NCBI GenBank assembly: GCA_025716855.1
Contig: JAIXMQ010000003.1
Span: 1-64,000 of the forward strand
Direction: 5' to 3'
Length of the DNA stretch: 64,000 nucleotides
Origin: Pilaira anomala
Taxonomy: Eukaryota; Mucoromycota; Mucoromycetes; Mucorales; Mucoraceae
How positions within the stretch are numbered: the stretch's first letter is position 1; each line of letters starts with the position of its first letter. Both the position numbers and the translations under genes were made by a program. Shown piece by piece: positions 23,512 through 35,169 of the stretch. The notes below the pieces were generated by a model that saw only the letters and a list, made by a program, of their open reading frames with translations, was not told the DNA's origin and made no database searches.

Positions 23512-24624
23512 TTATAATCCAAGCTGAGCAGCAAATGAAAGCGCGACTTGAGCTGCCATTTTACGTCTTTCTTCATCTGATAAATTCTTACCATGTTCTG
23601 CAGTTATATAGTTAATATATGATCAGGCTTATTTTATATATAATACATATACCTCGCATCGATTGTATAGCTTCAAATGCTTTATCTAATCCATCCTCTT
23701 CATCTATTCCACCAAACAATTCATTTCTCATCTTATTTACTTCAGATTGTGATGGCATCTCTACATGTATATATATATATATAAATTCAATATAAATAAA
23801 CATCCCTTTTTAACCTGTATATATATATATATATATATATATAGATACACTTACCAAATTCTTCATCTTCTTCATCTCCATCCAATTTCAATATATCTCG
23901 ATGATGTTCAAGTTGTAACTCTTGAATTTCACGCATCAAATCCTCTTCTTCATTCATACCCGTACTTGTTTTCTTCTTAACCATACCATCCCAGAAATTC
24001 GTCTGAAGGATTTCTAACGTTAAATCCATTCCAACTTTATCCATTGGAGTCTCTGTCGTTTCATCCATATCCACATAATCAAACCCATGACTTAGGCACC
24101 AATCATTAATCTCTGCATCCTTTTCCATACTTAAAGGCTCTTTTGAACTATTACCTACACATAACTTGATACCTGGTTCAGATTGTTCTAAAAATGGTAC
24201 CCATTGATGAATCATATCAAATGTACTAGGCTTCGATTTATCAAAAATGAAAACAAATCCATCAATTACTTGACTGACTTGTGAGTCTTGTTCACAGTAA
24301 GCTGTGATCGTTTCTTTACTATTGGAAGGATCGATTTCGTCAAGCCAAAAATCTACTTTGGCTGTATAATATTTTGTATCAAATTCATATGGAATACAGA
24401 GTCCTACAATGTCTCCTTTGGTTTCTTTTAAACGATCGTCTACAACCGTTTCACTAAACACTTTGTTGGAAACTTCGAAAAAGTCTTTTTTTTTTAAAAA
24501 AAAAAGAAGATGCTAAGTTAGTTGTGTCTTCACTTTATATTTGCTTTTTTTTTGTTTTACCTTTAACAAATTGCAAGGTATTTCCTTTAGGCTGACTTGT
24601 AACAAAGATCTTGTTTCGAAGCAT
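23512..24624 (-). CDS. AAGAB: Alpha/gamma-adaptin-binding protein p34 (AAGAB/Irc6 family)
   Basis: Four exons yield roughly 290 residues. Start MLRNKIFVTSQPKGNTLQFV at 24624; the first intron ends in an A-run followed by AG at 24485, giving VKDFFEVSNKVFSETVVDDR. The middle has a small GTPase-like fold as in p34: DGFVFIFDKSKPSTFDMI, GIKLCVGNSS and WCLSHGFDYVDMD. The C terminus has the conserved helix LFGGIDEEDGLDKAFEAIQS and ends DEERRKMAAQVALSFAAQLG. p34 is a cytosolic chaperone that holds AP-1 and AP-2 adaptor subunits during clathrin-adaptor assembly; yeast Irc6 is the counterpart. Divergently transcribed from SCAI with about 190 bp between start codons. Confidence 0.88.
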
Positions 24625-24814
24625 GTTGACAAAAAACACACACACACAGTTTTATAAAGAAACGACGAGTTTATCCTCAACGCGCGTGAATCCAACACTT
24701 TTTTTTTTTAATGCCATATCAACCAATAAAATATCAAAAAAATTCAATTTTTTAAGGTTCCGTGGTGTAAAGCATTGAAACTTTTTTTCTTTTTAGGCTT
24801 TGCTTTACTTTAAC
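24625..24814. promoter_or_regulatory. Bidirectional promoter region between AAGAB and SCAI
   Basis: Only 190 bp separate the two divergent start codons. The interval is AT-rich with T and A runs and no recognisable TATA pair. Shared promoter function is inferred from geometry. Confidence 0.45.
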
Positions 24815-24925
24815 ATGAGTTCCAATAACCAAAACTTACCTTCAGAAACCTCTATAAAAGATAATACGACTGCTTCTTTAGCTAGTGCTTCAAACACAAC
24901 AAAACAAGGCGCCACGTCTTCTCCA

Positions 24926-24956
<31 letters not shown>

Positions 24957-27836
24957 CGATACCTTTTTTTATATTACCTTCCGTCATACTCACTTTTAAA
25001 AGTTTCTGTAGATAATACAGTAGCTTCTGCTTTGACCGCGACAAATAGCATAGCAACGGCTACAGCAGCTGTGACAGCAGCTGCGGCAGCAAAAGTTGTT
25101 TTAGAAGAGAATGAAAACACGGAAACAGATGAGGATGTCATTAAAAACCAAAAGTTGGTTGAGGAGTTTCAGTATTTATTAGAAAAGAGTCAAAGTTTAT
25201 TTAGTGGACTAAGGTAAAATACAGAGTCTGAACAAAATCATGATATTTATCTTTTTATTTGGTTTAGAGATTTACCTAATACTGGTAGTCATCGTCAATG
25301 GAGACCAGTAAGTTCATTTAATTGATATATCTTTTGACATTCTGTATTTACATATTTCTCTCTTTAATAGTATTTTGAAAAGACATTTGAAGTCTACACA
25401 AAGGTAACACCCCCCCCCCCCCAAAGCCATGCCTTTATGTACATACATTAATGCAAATAATATAGTTGTGGAAATTTCAACAAACGCATCGATCCATTTT
25501 AGAACATAAGAGTAATTATGGATTAAAGCGATGGGAAGTAGGAGAAATTGCGAGTAAGATTGGTCAACTTTATTATCATTACTAGTAAGTTAAATAAGAA
25601 ATCACAAGATATGTTATTTATTTATGCTTTTTCAATATAGTTTAAGAACGAGTGAAACAAATTATTTATATGAAGCCTATGTATTTTATGAGGCAATTCA
25701 TGATCGACAATATTTTAAAGACATTTTAGAAGTAAAAAAGTAAGTTATAGAAATTACATGATCTATATTCATTTTCTGACTACTATTACTACTTTATAGC
25801 TCAGCATTAATGATCAAAAAGATGCGATATTATGCACGTTTCATCATTGTATGTCTACTTTTAAATAAAGACGAAAACGTACGTCAACTGATCAGTGAAC
25901 TGGAAGGCCTGATAGAAGAATACACAAAGAGTTTCAAACCTCCAGATGCAAAAGAATGGCAAATGGTATTAGAAGAAATCAATACTTTTACTGAAGCTGA
26001 AAAAAAATTAGTACCTATCAATCTAGATCGCACTCCTGATAAAATTGAACATCGATTATCTGCCCATATTCCAGAACGTAATAATACTCATAAGCTCAAG
26101 TTACAAGAAGCTATTTTAGTAGGTAACTATCAAAAGCAAATCAAGTTTTCTGAATTGACTTTGGATATGTACCGTATGTTACAATCGTTGGAACGTGAAC
26201 CGTTTATTTTACATCCTTCAACCACAAAGAAACCAAATGAATCGAATACAGCAGCTTCAGCAGCTACTACTAGTACCACAGCACCCACTACATCAACAGC
26301 TTCAACAGCAGCAGCAACAGCAGAAAGTAGTTCGACAATTGCAACGAACAACACTACATCTACTATAAAAGAAGATCCTAATAAATCTACAAATACAACA
26401 ACAGCAACAGCAACAACAACAACAGCAGCAGCAGCAGCAACAACAGCAGCAATCTCAGGAATCGATAAAGGATCCATTATAAAGAAATCAAATCCACACA
26501 AGTACTTGCTATATCGACCTTCACTCAGTCAATTGATGGTTTATATCTCTACCGCATTTAAAGATACAAGCGAAGGATCAGCTTTATTATTATACCTATC
26601 AGCTGACGGATGTGCTTACCCCGATCAAACTGTACCTGGATATGGAGGAGGTGTCGTGACCAACCAACGAAATAAATTAGCAAGTCATTCTGACCGTGCG
26701 ACCAGTACAAATGCGGCTTCCATGTATCATAATAGTACAACCAATAACGCCTCCACACTTTCAGTGAATGCAGTGCCTACCACCACTGCCTCCACCACTG
26801 CAACTACAACCAATGCTAGTAATGCATCAAACACAACATTAGCTACTTTAAATCCTGTCACAACATCCACATCGACAGAAGCAAGCGTACCCTCAGTTCA
26901 TTGTCTTCATCCAGCTGACTTGATCCCATTTACACGTAAGCCATTATTCTTGATTGTAGATAGTAATAATAGTACAGAATTTCGAAATATGCCAAATGTA
27001 TTTGATCAGCCGGTCATGTGCTTGATGTCGCCTGTGGAGTACCCAAGTTCTGTGCAAGATAAAAGTGAAATTGGTAGTCTTTTTACTTTGTTTTTACATA
27101 CACCCTTGTTGGGCTTTTGTTCTGTTTCGGATATAGGTAATTTAGATCAACAGAATTGGGATGCCTGTGTACAAAAGATTGGTATGATGGAAAAAGCAAT
27201 CGGTGACCTTTTGATGACGGATGCAACAGTGGGTAAAGTATATTGCAATTGAATAATAATCCTTTTTTTTTTTTTTTTTTTTTTTTTAGAAACTAACTAA
27301 TTTGTTATTTAGATAAAAATGTAAAACGATTCATGTCAGATGATTTCTTGTATTACTTTATTGTTCGTTTCGTACTTTGTGGGATATTCTTAAGGTATCA
27401 TTCCTCATTTAAAGATGAAAAGGTAAATATATATATTTAGATTTAAATGTATCATTTGATAATATAAAAAGACTCATATATATATATATATAAGTCATTT
27501 CCTAGCTCATTTCCTGTATTACCTGAAAGCGTCTATGTATCAACAGAAATTGTTACCATGCTGGGTGATCTAACTAATATTGCAGACGTTGGTACCTATT
27601 TTAGTTTACCCTCTTATGCTACAGGTGTAACAGCCGTACCTCCTCCAGCAAGTGTGGCTGTACCCTCTACCAATAGTCCTGTCATTACAAGCCAGATCGC
27701 TACCTCTCCTACTTCTACAATGACAGTTCCTCCTAGTACAAACACTTCCACTACTACTACCAATACTACTACGAATCCCACTGCTGCTACTGCTACTAAT
27801 CCTTCTACTACTACGACTACTGCAGAAACCGCATAA
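24815..27836 (+). CDS. SCAI: SCAI family protein (suppressor of cancer cell invasion homologue)
   Basis: About eight exons. After an Ala/Thr-rich N terminus the conserved SCAI block is clear: LVEEFQYLLEKSQSLFSGLR, FEVYTKLWKFQQTHRSILEH, YGLKRWEVGEIASKIGQLYY, YYLRTSETNYLYEAYVFYEA, KKMRYYARFIIVCLLLNKDE, IKFSELTLDMYRMLQSLERE, NPHKYLLYRPSLSQLMVYIS, HCLHPADLIPFTRKPLFLIV and KSEIGSLFTLFLHTPLLGF. In animals SCAI is a nuclear co-regulator of MRTF/SRF and takes part in DNA-break and replication-stress responses with 53BP1 and REV3L. Two low-complexity inserts (about 26230-26460 and 26640-26890; Ala/Thr/Ser/Asn) interrupt the domain and a Thr-rich tail ends the protein at 27836. Intron 1 contains a 28-A run (24929-24956). 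Family certain; fungal role unknown. Confidence 0.93.
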
Positions 27837-29189
27837 TTTACTTCTGAGTATGTTTTTTTTTATGTTTGTTAATGAGAGTATTTCGATGTCATGTACGTTA
27901 AAAGATATATATAGTATAGACTATAATGATAATAATAATAATAATAATAAATTTTTTTGAGATAATATTATCTCTTTTGTCGTGATATTAGAAAAAGAAC
28001 TGATATAATATAAAATTTTCTCGTGAAAAAAAGATAGAGAGAGTGAAAAAGAAAGATAGCATAAGAAAAAGTGTACGTAATGTTAGAAGAGATTGACTGT
28101 TTCAGTCTGTATTGCACTACTATACAGCATTTCTTTTTTATATGTACCTTTTTTTTTTTTTTTTTTTTTGGTTCTCGCTTTTTATTTTTGACCTTTTTAT
28201 ATGTATACCAAAATACTTGAACATTGTAACTTTAAATTTTATAACTGTGTACCTTTTTGCTGTTATATTGTTCCTGATTCAAAAAAAGAAAATAAGTTTT
28301 CTATCAGTGCGTGTGTGTATATAATGTAAACATTGCACGCCATCTAGAGATAGACCAATAAGAAAAGCTTGTACCACTAAGTTAAAAATCAAATTATCTG
28401 CATAAATTGCCTCATTGAAATAAATAAAACAATAGTTCTGTCTTATATAAAACATATGAAAGCGAGATGAAGATAATTATGTAACAAAAAGAAAGTTTTT
28501 TTTTTACAAAAAAAAAAAAAAAAAAAAAAAAAAAACTAACAAAAACAATCGATTAGGTGTACAAAGCTATAAGAAAAAAAAAAAAATAAGATATATCCCT
28601 CTCTATCTTATATTTTTAATGCATGTGGATGAATTTGTTCTAATTTGAAAAAAAAAATCATTCTTATCCAATTGAATTATATAAGAATCAATATTCCAAG
28701 TGTGCGTGCGTCTGTCAGAGTGAGCATAACAAGAAGAAGAAAGATATAGTAAAGAGACAGAGGTGTGTGATAAACAAATTAGAATCTAACTTGAATCAAA
28801 TACATCTTTATCTTAAAACTCTCTCATTCATTCTCTCTATTTTCTCTTGCTATCTGAGAAATGGATCATTCATTCCCATGATACTAACTTCTCAGTCAGT
28901 TGAACAAGTCATTAAAACATAAAAAGTAGTTGATAAGCATTGTGTGTGTGTGGTGGTTGGTACATAAATAACAGATGCTCCAATCAAAAGGATTACTATT
29001 CCCAATTAGTACAAATGTCCCTCTATTTTTTTTTAAAGTTACACTGTAAACCCACACTTGTATCACGCGTAAAAGTATATGTCATGTGTCACCCCCCTTT
29101 TTTAGGTAGATAAGTTACGAAATAAATAAAATAAAAAAAACATAAAAACATTTCTTTTTTTTTTCTACTTTACTTTATTTAAAAAAAAA
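27837..29189. other. Intergenic region between SCAI and fungalysin
   Basis: No gene supported. It has homopolymers (T around 28150, 28-A at 28508-28535), short CA/TG repeats, and the fungalysin promoter with several GATA motifs (listed separately). Confidence 0.65.
28808..29114. promoter_or_regulatory. GATA motifs in fungalysin promoter
   Basis: AGATAA on the minus strand (28808-28813), TGATAAG (28931-28937) and AGATAAG (29108-29114) lie within 400 bp of the protease start. Such WGATAR sites bind AreA/Nit2-type nitrogen regulators, which often control secreted proteases. In AT-rich DNA these hexamers are frequent by chance, so this is suggestive only. Confidence 0.25.
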
Positions 29190-29653
29190 ATGAAGTATTC
29201 TATTTCTACTGCGGTATTATTATTATTAGGAGCAAGTTCTTCTTTAGCAGGAGTAATTACCAACGGAGAATTAGCACGTAAACAATACCATCAAGGACTT
29301 TCTCGTAGTTTTGGACCCGAGTTACATCATCGTGAATATACTACACCTAGCTTTCAACAACGTCAAAAGGATTATAGTTCATTCACCTTAAGCTCAAAAC
29401 CAGAAGATATTGCAGTTGCGTTCGCCGAATCGGAATTAACTGATAGTGAATTTATTGTTCAAAGTGCGTACAAGTCTGATTTGAATGGTGTCACACATGT
29501 TTATTTACGTCAAAAGGTCAATGGGTTAGAAGTTTTGAATGGTGATATCAATGTGAATGTCGATCGTTTTGGTAAAATTATTTCCTATGGTGACTCTTTT
29601 GCCAAGGGAGCTGTAAAGACTTATACACAAGATGCTACACTTCTCTCGGTAAG

Positions 29654-29687
<34 letters not shown>

Positions 29688-31486
29688 AAATGTAGTTATA
29701 CATTAAAACTAAATGCATTTTTTTATAGCGAGTACATAAAGGCTTAAAGATGGTCTCAAATTCTTTTGCTCAAGTCGTATTCTCTCCTGAACGTCAAGTC
29801 TATGAACAAGAAGAGTCCGTAGTAGATGAAACTATTTACTCCATCAAGAACCAAGACCATGATATTATTGACCCTTCTGAAGCCGTATTATCTTTAATGG
29901 CATTTGTCAAGTCCTCACTTCCTGATCCAACTCTTATCAACTACTTAATCCCAGAGAACTTTATCATGACCACTCAATTACAACCCAAGGAAGATGAAGA
30001 CCAAATCACATTTCAATTCGAAAATGTTCCGTTCGCTTTATCTCCTGTCGAGGTCCGTCAAGCCTATATTCAAACCGAGTCTGGTGAACTTCAATTGGTT
30101 TGGGACTTGACCTATGAGCTTCAAGATAATTGGTATAATGGACATGTAAACGCACATGATGGGTCCATTGTAGGTTTAGTTGATTGGGTCAATAGTGCTT
30201 CTACTTCCTATAACGTCATCCCATTTGGGAGCAATGACCCTAACGACTCGGATCGTAAGCTCTTAACAGACCCACATGATAAATGGGCTAGTCCAGATGG
30301 CTGGCATTCTCAAGGCCTCGTTTCAAAAGGAGCCAAGACTTTTAACGTAACAATTGGAAATAACGTGTATACCCATACAAACCCTGATGGTGGTAACGAA
30401 TGGCAAAAGAACTATCGTCCCATTGGTGCTGAAGAAAATAATGGCGATATCAGCTTTAATTTTAAAGCTGATTTTGAAAAGGATGAACCCAAAGATTATG
30501 AAGATGCTGCTGTCACCAACTTGTTTTATTGGTGTAATACCGCTCATGATTTCTTCCATCGTTATGGTTTTGATGAGAAGGCTGGTAACTTCCAACAAGA
30601 TAACCTTGGTCGTGGACGTGGAAAGGGTCAAGGTGAAGGTGATGCTGTCATTGCAAATGCTCAAGATGGTTCAGGTCGTAACAACGCTAACTTTGCTACT
30701 CCTCCCGATGGTAAACACGGAAAGATGCGTATGTACGTATGGGATCAAACCAAGCCTATGCGTGATGGAGATTTTGAAAGTGGTATTGTAATCCATGAAT
30801 ACACTCATGGTGTCTCAATTCGACTTACAGGTGGACCCATGAACTCCAACTGTCTTGGATGGGGTGAAGCCGGCGGTATGGGTGAAGGCTGGGGAGATTT
30901 TGTAGCAACCGCGATCCGTATGAAAGAAGATTATACACATAATGTAGAATTCGGTATGGGAGATTACTCTAACGGTGGAGACGGTATTCGTAAATACAAA
31001 TACTCTACATCCAATACAACAAACCCAAGTACATACCGTATCATGGACAAATTTGATTATTGGGGAGTTCATGCTAAAGGAGAGGTTTGGGCTGAAATGT
31101 TGTATGAAGTATATTGGAGTTTAGTCGATCGCTTAGGATTCACCAGTGAATGGTTCCCACCTATTCCCCAAGACAGTTATAAGACAGCAATGGATGAAGA
31201 AGATTTAGATAAGGTTAGAACTCATATTACTTCGTATGGTAATACTTTGGCTATGCAACTTGTGATTGATGGCTTAAAGTTACAACCTTGTAATCCTAAT
31301 TTTGTTACGGCTCGTGATGCAATTTTGCAAGCAGAGAAACAATTAACGGGTGGTAAATATCATTGTGATATCTATCGTGCATTTGCTAAGCGTGGTCTTG
31401 GACCTGGTGCAAAACTTGAAAAGAGAGGTTGGATAGAACAACGTGTTGAAAGTTATTCTGTTCCTTCTATCTGTGATGAAGCTTAA
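29190..31486 (+). CDS. Secreted fungalysin metallopeptidase (M36)
   Basis: Two exons (29190-29648 and 29729-31486) encode 738 residues. An N-terminal signal peptide (MKYSISTAVLLLLGASSSLA) is followed by an FTP-type propeptide (VYLRQKVNGLEVLNGDINVN) and a C-terminal catalytic domain. The zinc site is HEYTHG (H509, E510, H513) with the third ligand by position at E539 in GGMGEGWGDF. Other family blocks: VTNLFYWCNTAHDFFHRYGF, GEVWAEMLYEVYWSLVDRLG, LVIDGLKLQPCNPNFVTARD and CDIYRAFAKRGLGPGA. Such enzymes are broad extracellular proteases made as zymogens. All catalytic residues are present, so it should be active. The intron contains 27 T followed by 10 A. Start is the only ATG giving the signal peptide. 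Confidence 0.97.
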
Positions 31487-31795
31487 ATTATTCTTTCCTA
31501 ACTTCTCATCTTTTTGCATGTTTTTGTTTTTCTGTTTCATTATTTTAATATTGCAAAGTAAGGCTCTTTTTTTTTTCTTTTCTTTTTTGCTATCTTACAT
31601 TATATATCTATTTTTCTTCTTTTCTCTTTTTTTTTTAATTACCCAATAAATGTGAATATAAAACCAAATAGAAGTGTACCTGAAAGGTTTTGAACTCGGA
31701 AGTATAAAAATGTAACATTGCTACACACACTCTTCTTAAACCGTTGATAGACCGCTTCATTCTCTTTCCGTTTCTTTTTGTTCTTTTAAAACAGT
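31487..31795. other. Intergenic region before tubulin cofactor C
   Basis: About 310 bp of T-rich sequence with the protease 3' UTR and the TBCC promoter. Nothing else visible. Confidence 0.6.
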
Positions 31796-32963
31796 ATGGC
31801 AGAAAAGACAGCTACAGAAGCATCCAACGACTTTTGGTTAGAGTTCAAAGCAGAACGTGAAGGTAATACGAAACTCTTTTTTCTCTAAAATAAAGTTAAC
31901 CTCTCCCCCCTTTTTTCGTAGCCATTGAGGAACAGATAACCCATTCAAGATCTTTACCAACAAGTCAGTTACCAATTCATTTCAACAATATCTTGCAAAA
32001 GATTAATCATCTCGAAAAGAATGTTACCAAAGCAACAGCATTTATACCCTCTTATGACGAACGTCAATGTTCCTTGGTAATTTTTTTAAAAAAAAACCTG
32101 AAAAAAAAAAAAAAAAAAAAAAAAACTGACTTATCCTAAAAGCAATTAAAAGAATTAGGTGACAAGTTAGAATCGATCAAGTCTGAATTAACACCAAAAG
32201 CTAAATTTTCGTTCAAGTCTCGTAAAAAAAAGACAACACCCACGCCTGCTGTGGTTAATACACCTATTGTACCTAAGGAAGAGGCAGAAATGTTGAGCGA
32301 AGCTACTGTTTTACTTCGTGATAAAGCAGATTGTATACTAACGTTAAAGGATAGTGAAAAAGCGCAGGTACAACAGAATAGTGTAGATGTCTTGTTATCA
32401 AACATTAAACGATGTGTGATTGTCTTGGAACAAGATAATGTTCAGATCTCGGCTATCCATATTAAGAATGTTGACAGTTGTGTTATTTATTGTGGTTCAA
32501 TTGAAGGGTCAGTCTTGATGTATGGTTTAACTAACTCAGTATTAATTGTTGGATGTCATCAGGTAAAAATTTAAAGCTTTTGTTATTATGCAAACAAACT
32601 TATTTTTGTTGATAGCTTCGTATGCACGATGCTCATAACGTGGATATGTTGCTACATGTAACAAGTCGTCCAATTATAGAAGACTCGAATCAAATTCAAG
32701 TGGGTCGTTTTGATGCCAGCGTAAGTAATATATCCCTTAAGCCAGCGACCTTACATTTACCTATCATTCTCTTAAATATATAGGACGCTGTGAACTACTT
32801 TAATCAGATTGAAGATTTCAATTGGCTAAAGAAACAAGCTTCTCCTAATTGGAAAATAATGGAGCAAGATAGACATTCAGTATTAGAGAAAAAATTATCA
32901 TTACTTAAAAGTGGTTCTCAAGATTCACTTGTGGACGGTTTAAATTTGCTGCCAACAAAATAA
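31796..32963 (+). CDS. Tubulin-folding cofactor C (TBCC)
   Basis: Five exons give about 309 residues. The N-terminal half (DFWLEFKAEREAIEEQITHS ... LQKINHLEKNVTKATAF) is the helical spectrin-like domain of TBCC. The C-terminal C-CAP/TBCC beta-helix is seen in VLLSNIKRCVIVLEQDNVQI, HIKNVDSCVIYCGSIEGSVL, SVLIVGCHQLRMHDAHNVDM and LLHVTSRPIIEDSNQIQVGR. The arginine of QLRMH is in the position of the arginine finger with which TBCC stimulates beta-tubulin GTP hydrolysis to release the folded tubulin dimer. Length is near the human protein (346). Intron 2 holds T-A and 25-A homopolymers. It converges with the F-box gene at 33097, with 133 bp between stops. Confidence 0.92.
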
Positions 32964-33096
32964 ATTATCCTATACACTCTTAATTTTGTTTTTATTTTAT
33001 TTTTTGAAAATACTTCTTTTGATCAAGGAGATAATAAAGTTCAATTTAAAGAAAGTTGATTTAATAATAACAACGTATTTTATGTGTTTTATTAAT

Positions 33097-34923
33097 TTAA
33101 TGATTCTCTTTTTCTATAATTAAACTTCGCGCATCATCACCTAATTTTATCAAATTGAAATTTTGACATTTGATGAAAACAGAAAGACATTTATCCATTG
33201 ACAGAGAAGCTGCGTATTCAGACTCTGTGGATGTTCCAAAATGTACATCAGGAGGTACATACCCATACTCTCGACAGCTATAGTGATCAATTTTAGTAGA
33301 ATCGAGATAGTAACTGATTTTTTTATCTTCTACTGATTCCACTTTCAAAAAAGTTTTTCCGCCGAACGGAATAGTGCTTCCAGTATATTCGATGCTATCA
33401 AACCTGGTATATGGCATGTCGATAGTGAGAATAGCCGGATTCTTGTTGTCGGCTATTTCGCATGAGCATACCTTGAATGCGTGAATATACGATATATGTA
33501 AAGATAAACTTGATAAAAAGGTTGGATCAAAAAGTGAATAACTAAATTCCAACGATTTACTGAATTGGTATTTCTGTCTAGGAGGAGATCTGGAGCCAAA
33601 TTTGCATAAAACAGTAGAGTTAATATGAAGATCTTTCAAGCTGGGACAATTCTTCAAGATATTTGACAGGTGGTAATCACGATTGCTTGTGTTTCTGATT
33701 AAGCTGTTAGCATTACACTTTGAATATCCAGACATATCTAGTTCTAATGATTCAAGACCTTTTCCGGATTTTTCGATGAATCCAATTGACGCGAAAGGGT
33801 TTTTTGGGTTCCCAGAAAGAGTAAATATGGTCTCATTGGCACTTATTGTTATTGGAAGCAAATTCATTACTCTTTTTCGTTGTATATTTTGAACGCGCAT
33901 GTTGGGCTTGTAGCCATTAAAACATTCTTGAATGTTTATTTTGAGATTCTTGATATTTCCACTTGTATCATGCAATTTTTTAATGACCGCAAGTGGGTCC
34001 TTTATTGGGATGTAGGATACATTGAAAAGTGACATTTGAGTTACATGCTGAAGAAAATTAGCACATGCAACTATTCCCATCTTATCAAATATAGGATCGT
34101 CTTCAAATCGATTATTAATACTAAAATCATACTTCATATCAAATTCGTCCAGGTTGGGAAAGACCTCCATAAGGTAAGCGAATATTTTACTGGTACCCAC
34201 AAAGTTTAGTACTGAAAGTTTTTTTATGTTGGGATATGAGAGAATATCATGCTCGGTATTGGGTTCCCATTCTGGTACTGGATAATCTGGAAGATAGACT
34301 ACAACTGATCTAAGTTTATCGCTACAGCCTTTCAGGTATTGATCGATTTCATACAAATTGTTAGATTCTTTACAGACGTACTCTACCATCTCAAGATTTG
34401 GAAAAAAAGATAGATTTTTTCTGTACGGTGGTGCTTCATCCAGAATTTCCTCAGTAATCGTAAGTTCCTTCAAGGTATCTCGTATACTAAGACAAGCCAA
34501 AGCATATTCTTGTGTGGAGCAAGCATCAATATCTGGACAAAGTGAAGCTAATTTCGAAAAGTTTCCTCTGGCTCTTTCCTTCTTGAGTACGTCAAATAAA
34601 ATCTCTGGTAAAAAGGCAGTCGTACCTAGTTCTGTCAAGTTGGGGCACAAGTTAGCTATTTTTTGAAGAGGCTCGGATTGTTTTGGATTGAATCTAAAAT
34701 TGATTTTTTCGATTGTGGGTCCTAAACTAGTATCAGCTAGAAGCTTGATAAACTTTTCAAGTTGGTCCGGTCCTTTTAGTTGTACATATTTTACGCCTAT
34801 TTTTTGAGCTGGTAATCGCCAGGACTTGCAAGTGAGTTGGTATTGAATGAAGTTGTCAGAAGGATCAAGGTGCTTGAAGATCGTGATCAATACTTCTGCA
34901 GGGAGTTCGTTCCATTTAGACAT
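33097..34923 (-). CDS. F-box protein, tandem copy 1
   Basis: Single exon, 608 residues. An F-box lies at residues 4-45 (WNELPAEVLITIFKHLDPSD ... LTCKSWRLPAQKIG), the Skp1-binding part of SCF ubiquitin ligases. The rest shows leucine-rich spaced segments (NLCPNLTELGT, LKELTITEEIL, YPNIKKLSVLNFVGTSKIFA, VFPNLDEFDMK, KNCPSLKDLHINS), suggesting an LRR-like substrate-binding solenoid. It is clearly paralogous to the next gene: the same opening (MSxWNxLP) and shared blocks such as PAQKIG, FVGT/FMGT and SYPNxKKL. Substrate unknown. The absence of introns in a 1.8-kb gene is notable here. Confidence 0.88.
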   Translation of the reverse strand: MSKWNELPAEVLITIFKHLDPSDNFIQYQLTCKSWRLPAQKIGVKYVQLKGPDQLEKFIKLLADTSLGPTIEKINFRFNPKQSEPLQKIANLCPNLTELGTTAFLPEILFDVLKKERARGNFSKLASLCPDIDACSTQEYALACLSIRDTLKELTITEEILDEAPPYRKNLSFFPNLEMVEYVCKESNNLYEIDQYLKGCSDKLRSVVVYLPDYPVPEWEPNTEHDILSYPNIKKLSVLNFVGTSKIFAYLMEVFPNLDEFDMKYDFSINNRFEDDPIFDKMGIVACANFLQHVTQMSLFNVSYIPIKDPLAVIKKLHDTSGNIKNLKINIQECFNGYKPNMRVQNIQRKRVMNLLPITISANETIFTLSGNPKNPFASIGFIEKSGKGLESLELDMSGYSKCNANSLIRNTSNRDYHLSNILKNCPSLKDLHINSTVLCKFGSRSPPRQKYQFSKSLEFSYSLFDPTFLSSLSLHISYIHAFKVCSCEIADNKNPAILTIDMPYTRFDSIEYTGSTIPFGGKTFLKVESVEDKKISYYLDSTKIDHYSCREYGYVPPDVHFGTSTESEYAASLSMDKCLSVFIKCQNFNLIKLGDDARSLIIEKENH

Positions 34924-35169
34924 ATTAAGAGAAAGAGAGAAAAGCGGTTAAATAATAGTGTAAAAAAAAAAGATTTGAAGGTCAAGAATGGCTTATATTT
35001 GAAACTAAAAGAGGCTTTTCAGGGCAACGTTACTGGATCATGCAAAGCGTCATAGTTACTAAATTCAATTTTATTCAGACTCAGTGAAAATTAGATCTTT
35101 TTGACAACATTCATGTAAATAGACAAGAATTAAATAAAAACACATTTGAATGTATGATAAAATTATATT

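Noticed and set aside
26130..26501. 123-codon antisense ORF in SCAI
   Set aside because: Val/Ala-rich shadow of the Ala/Thr-repeat insert in SCAI.
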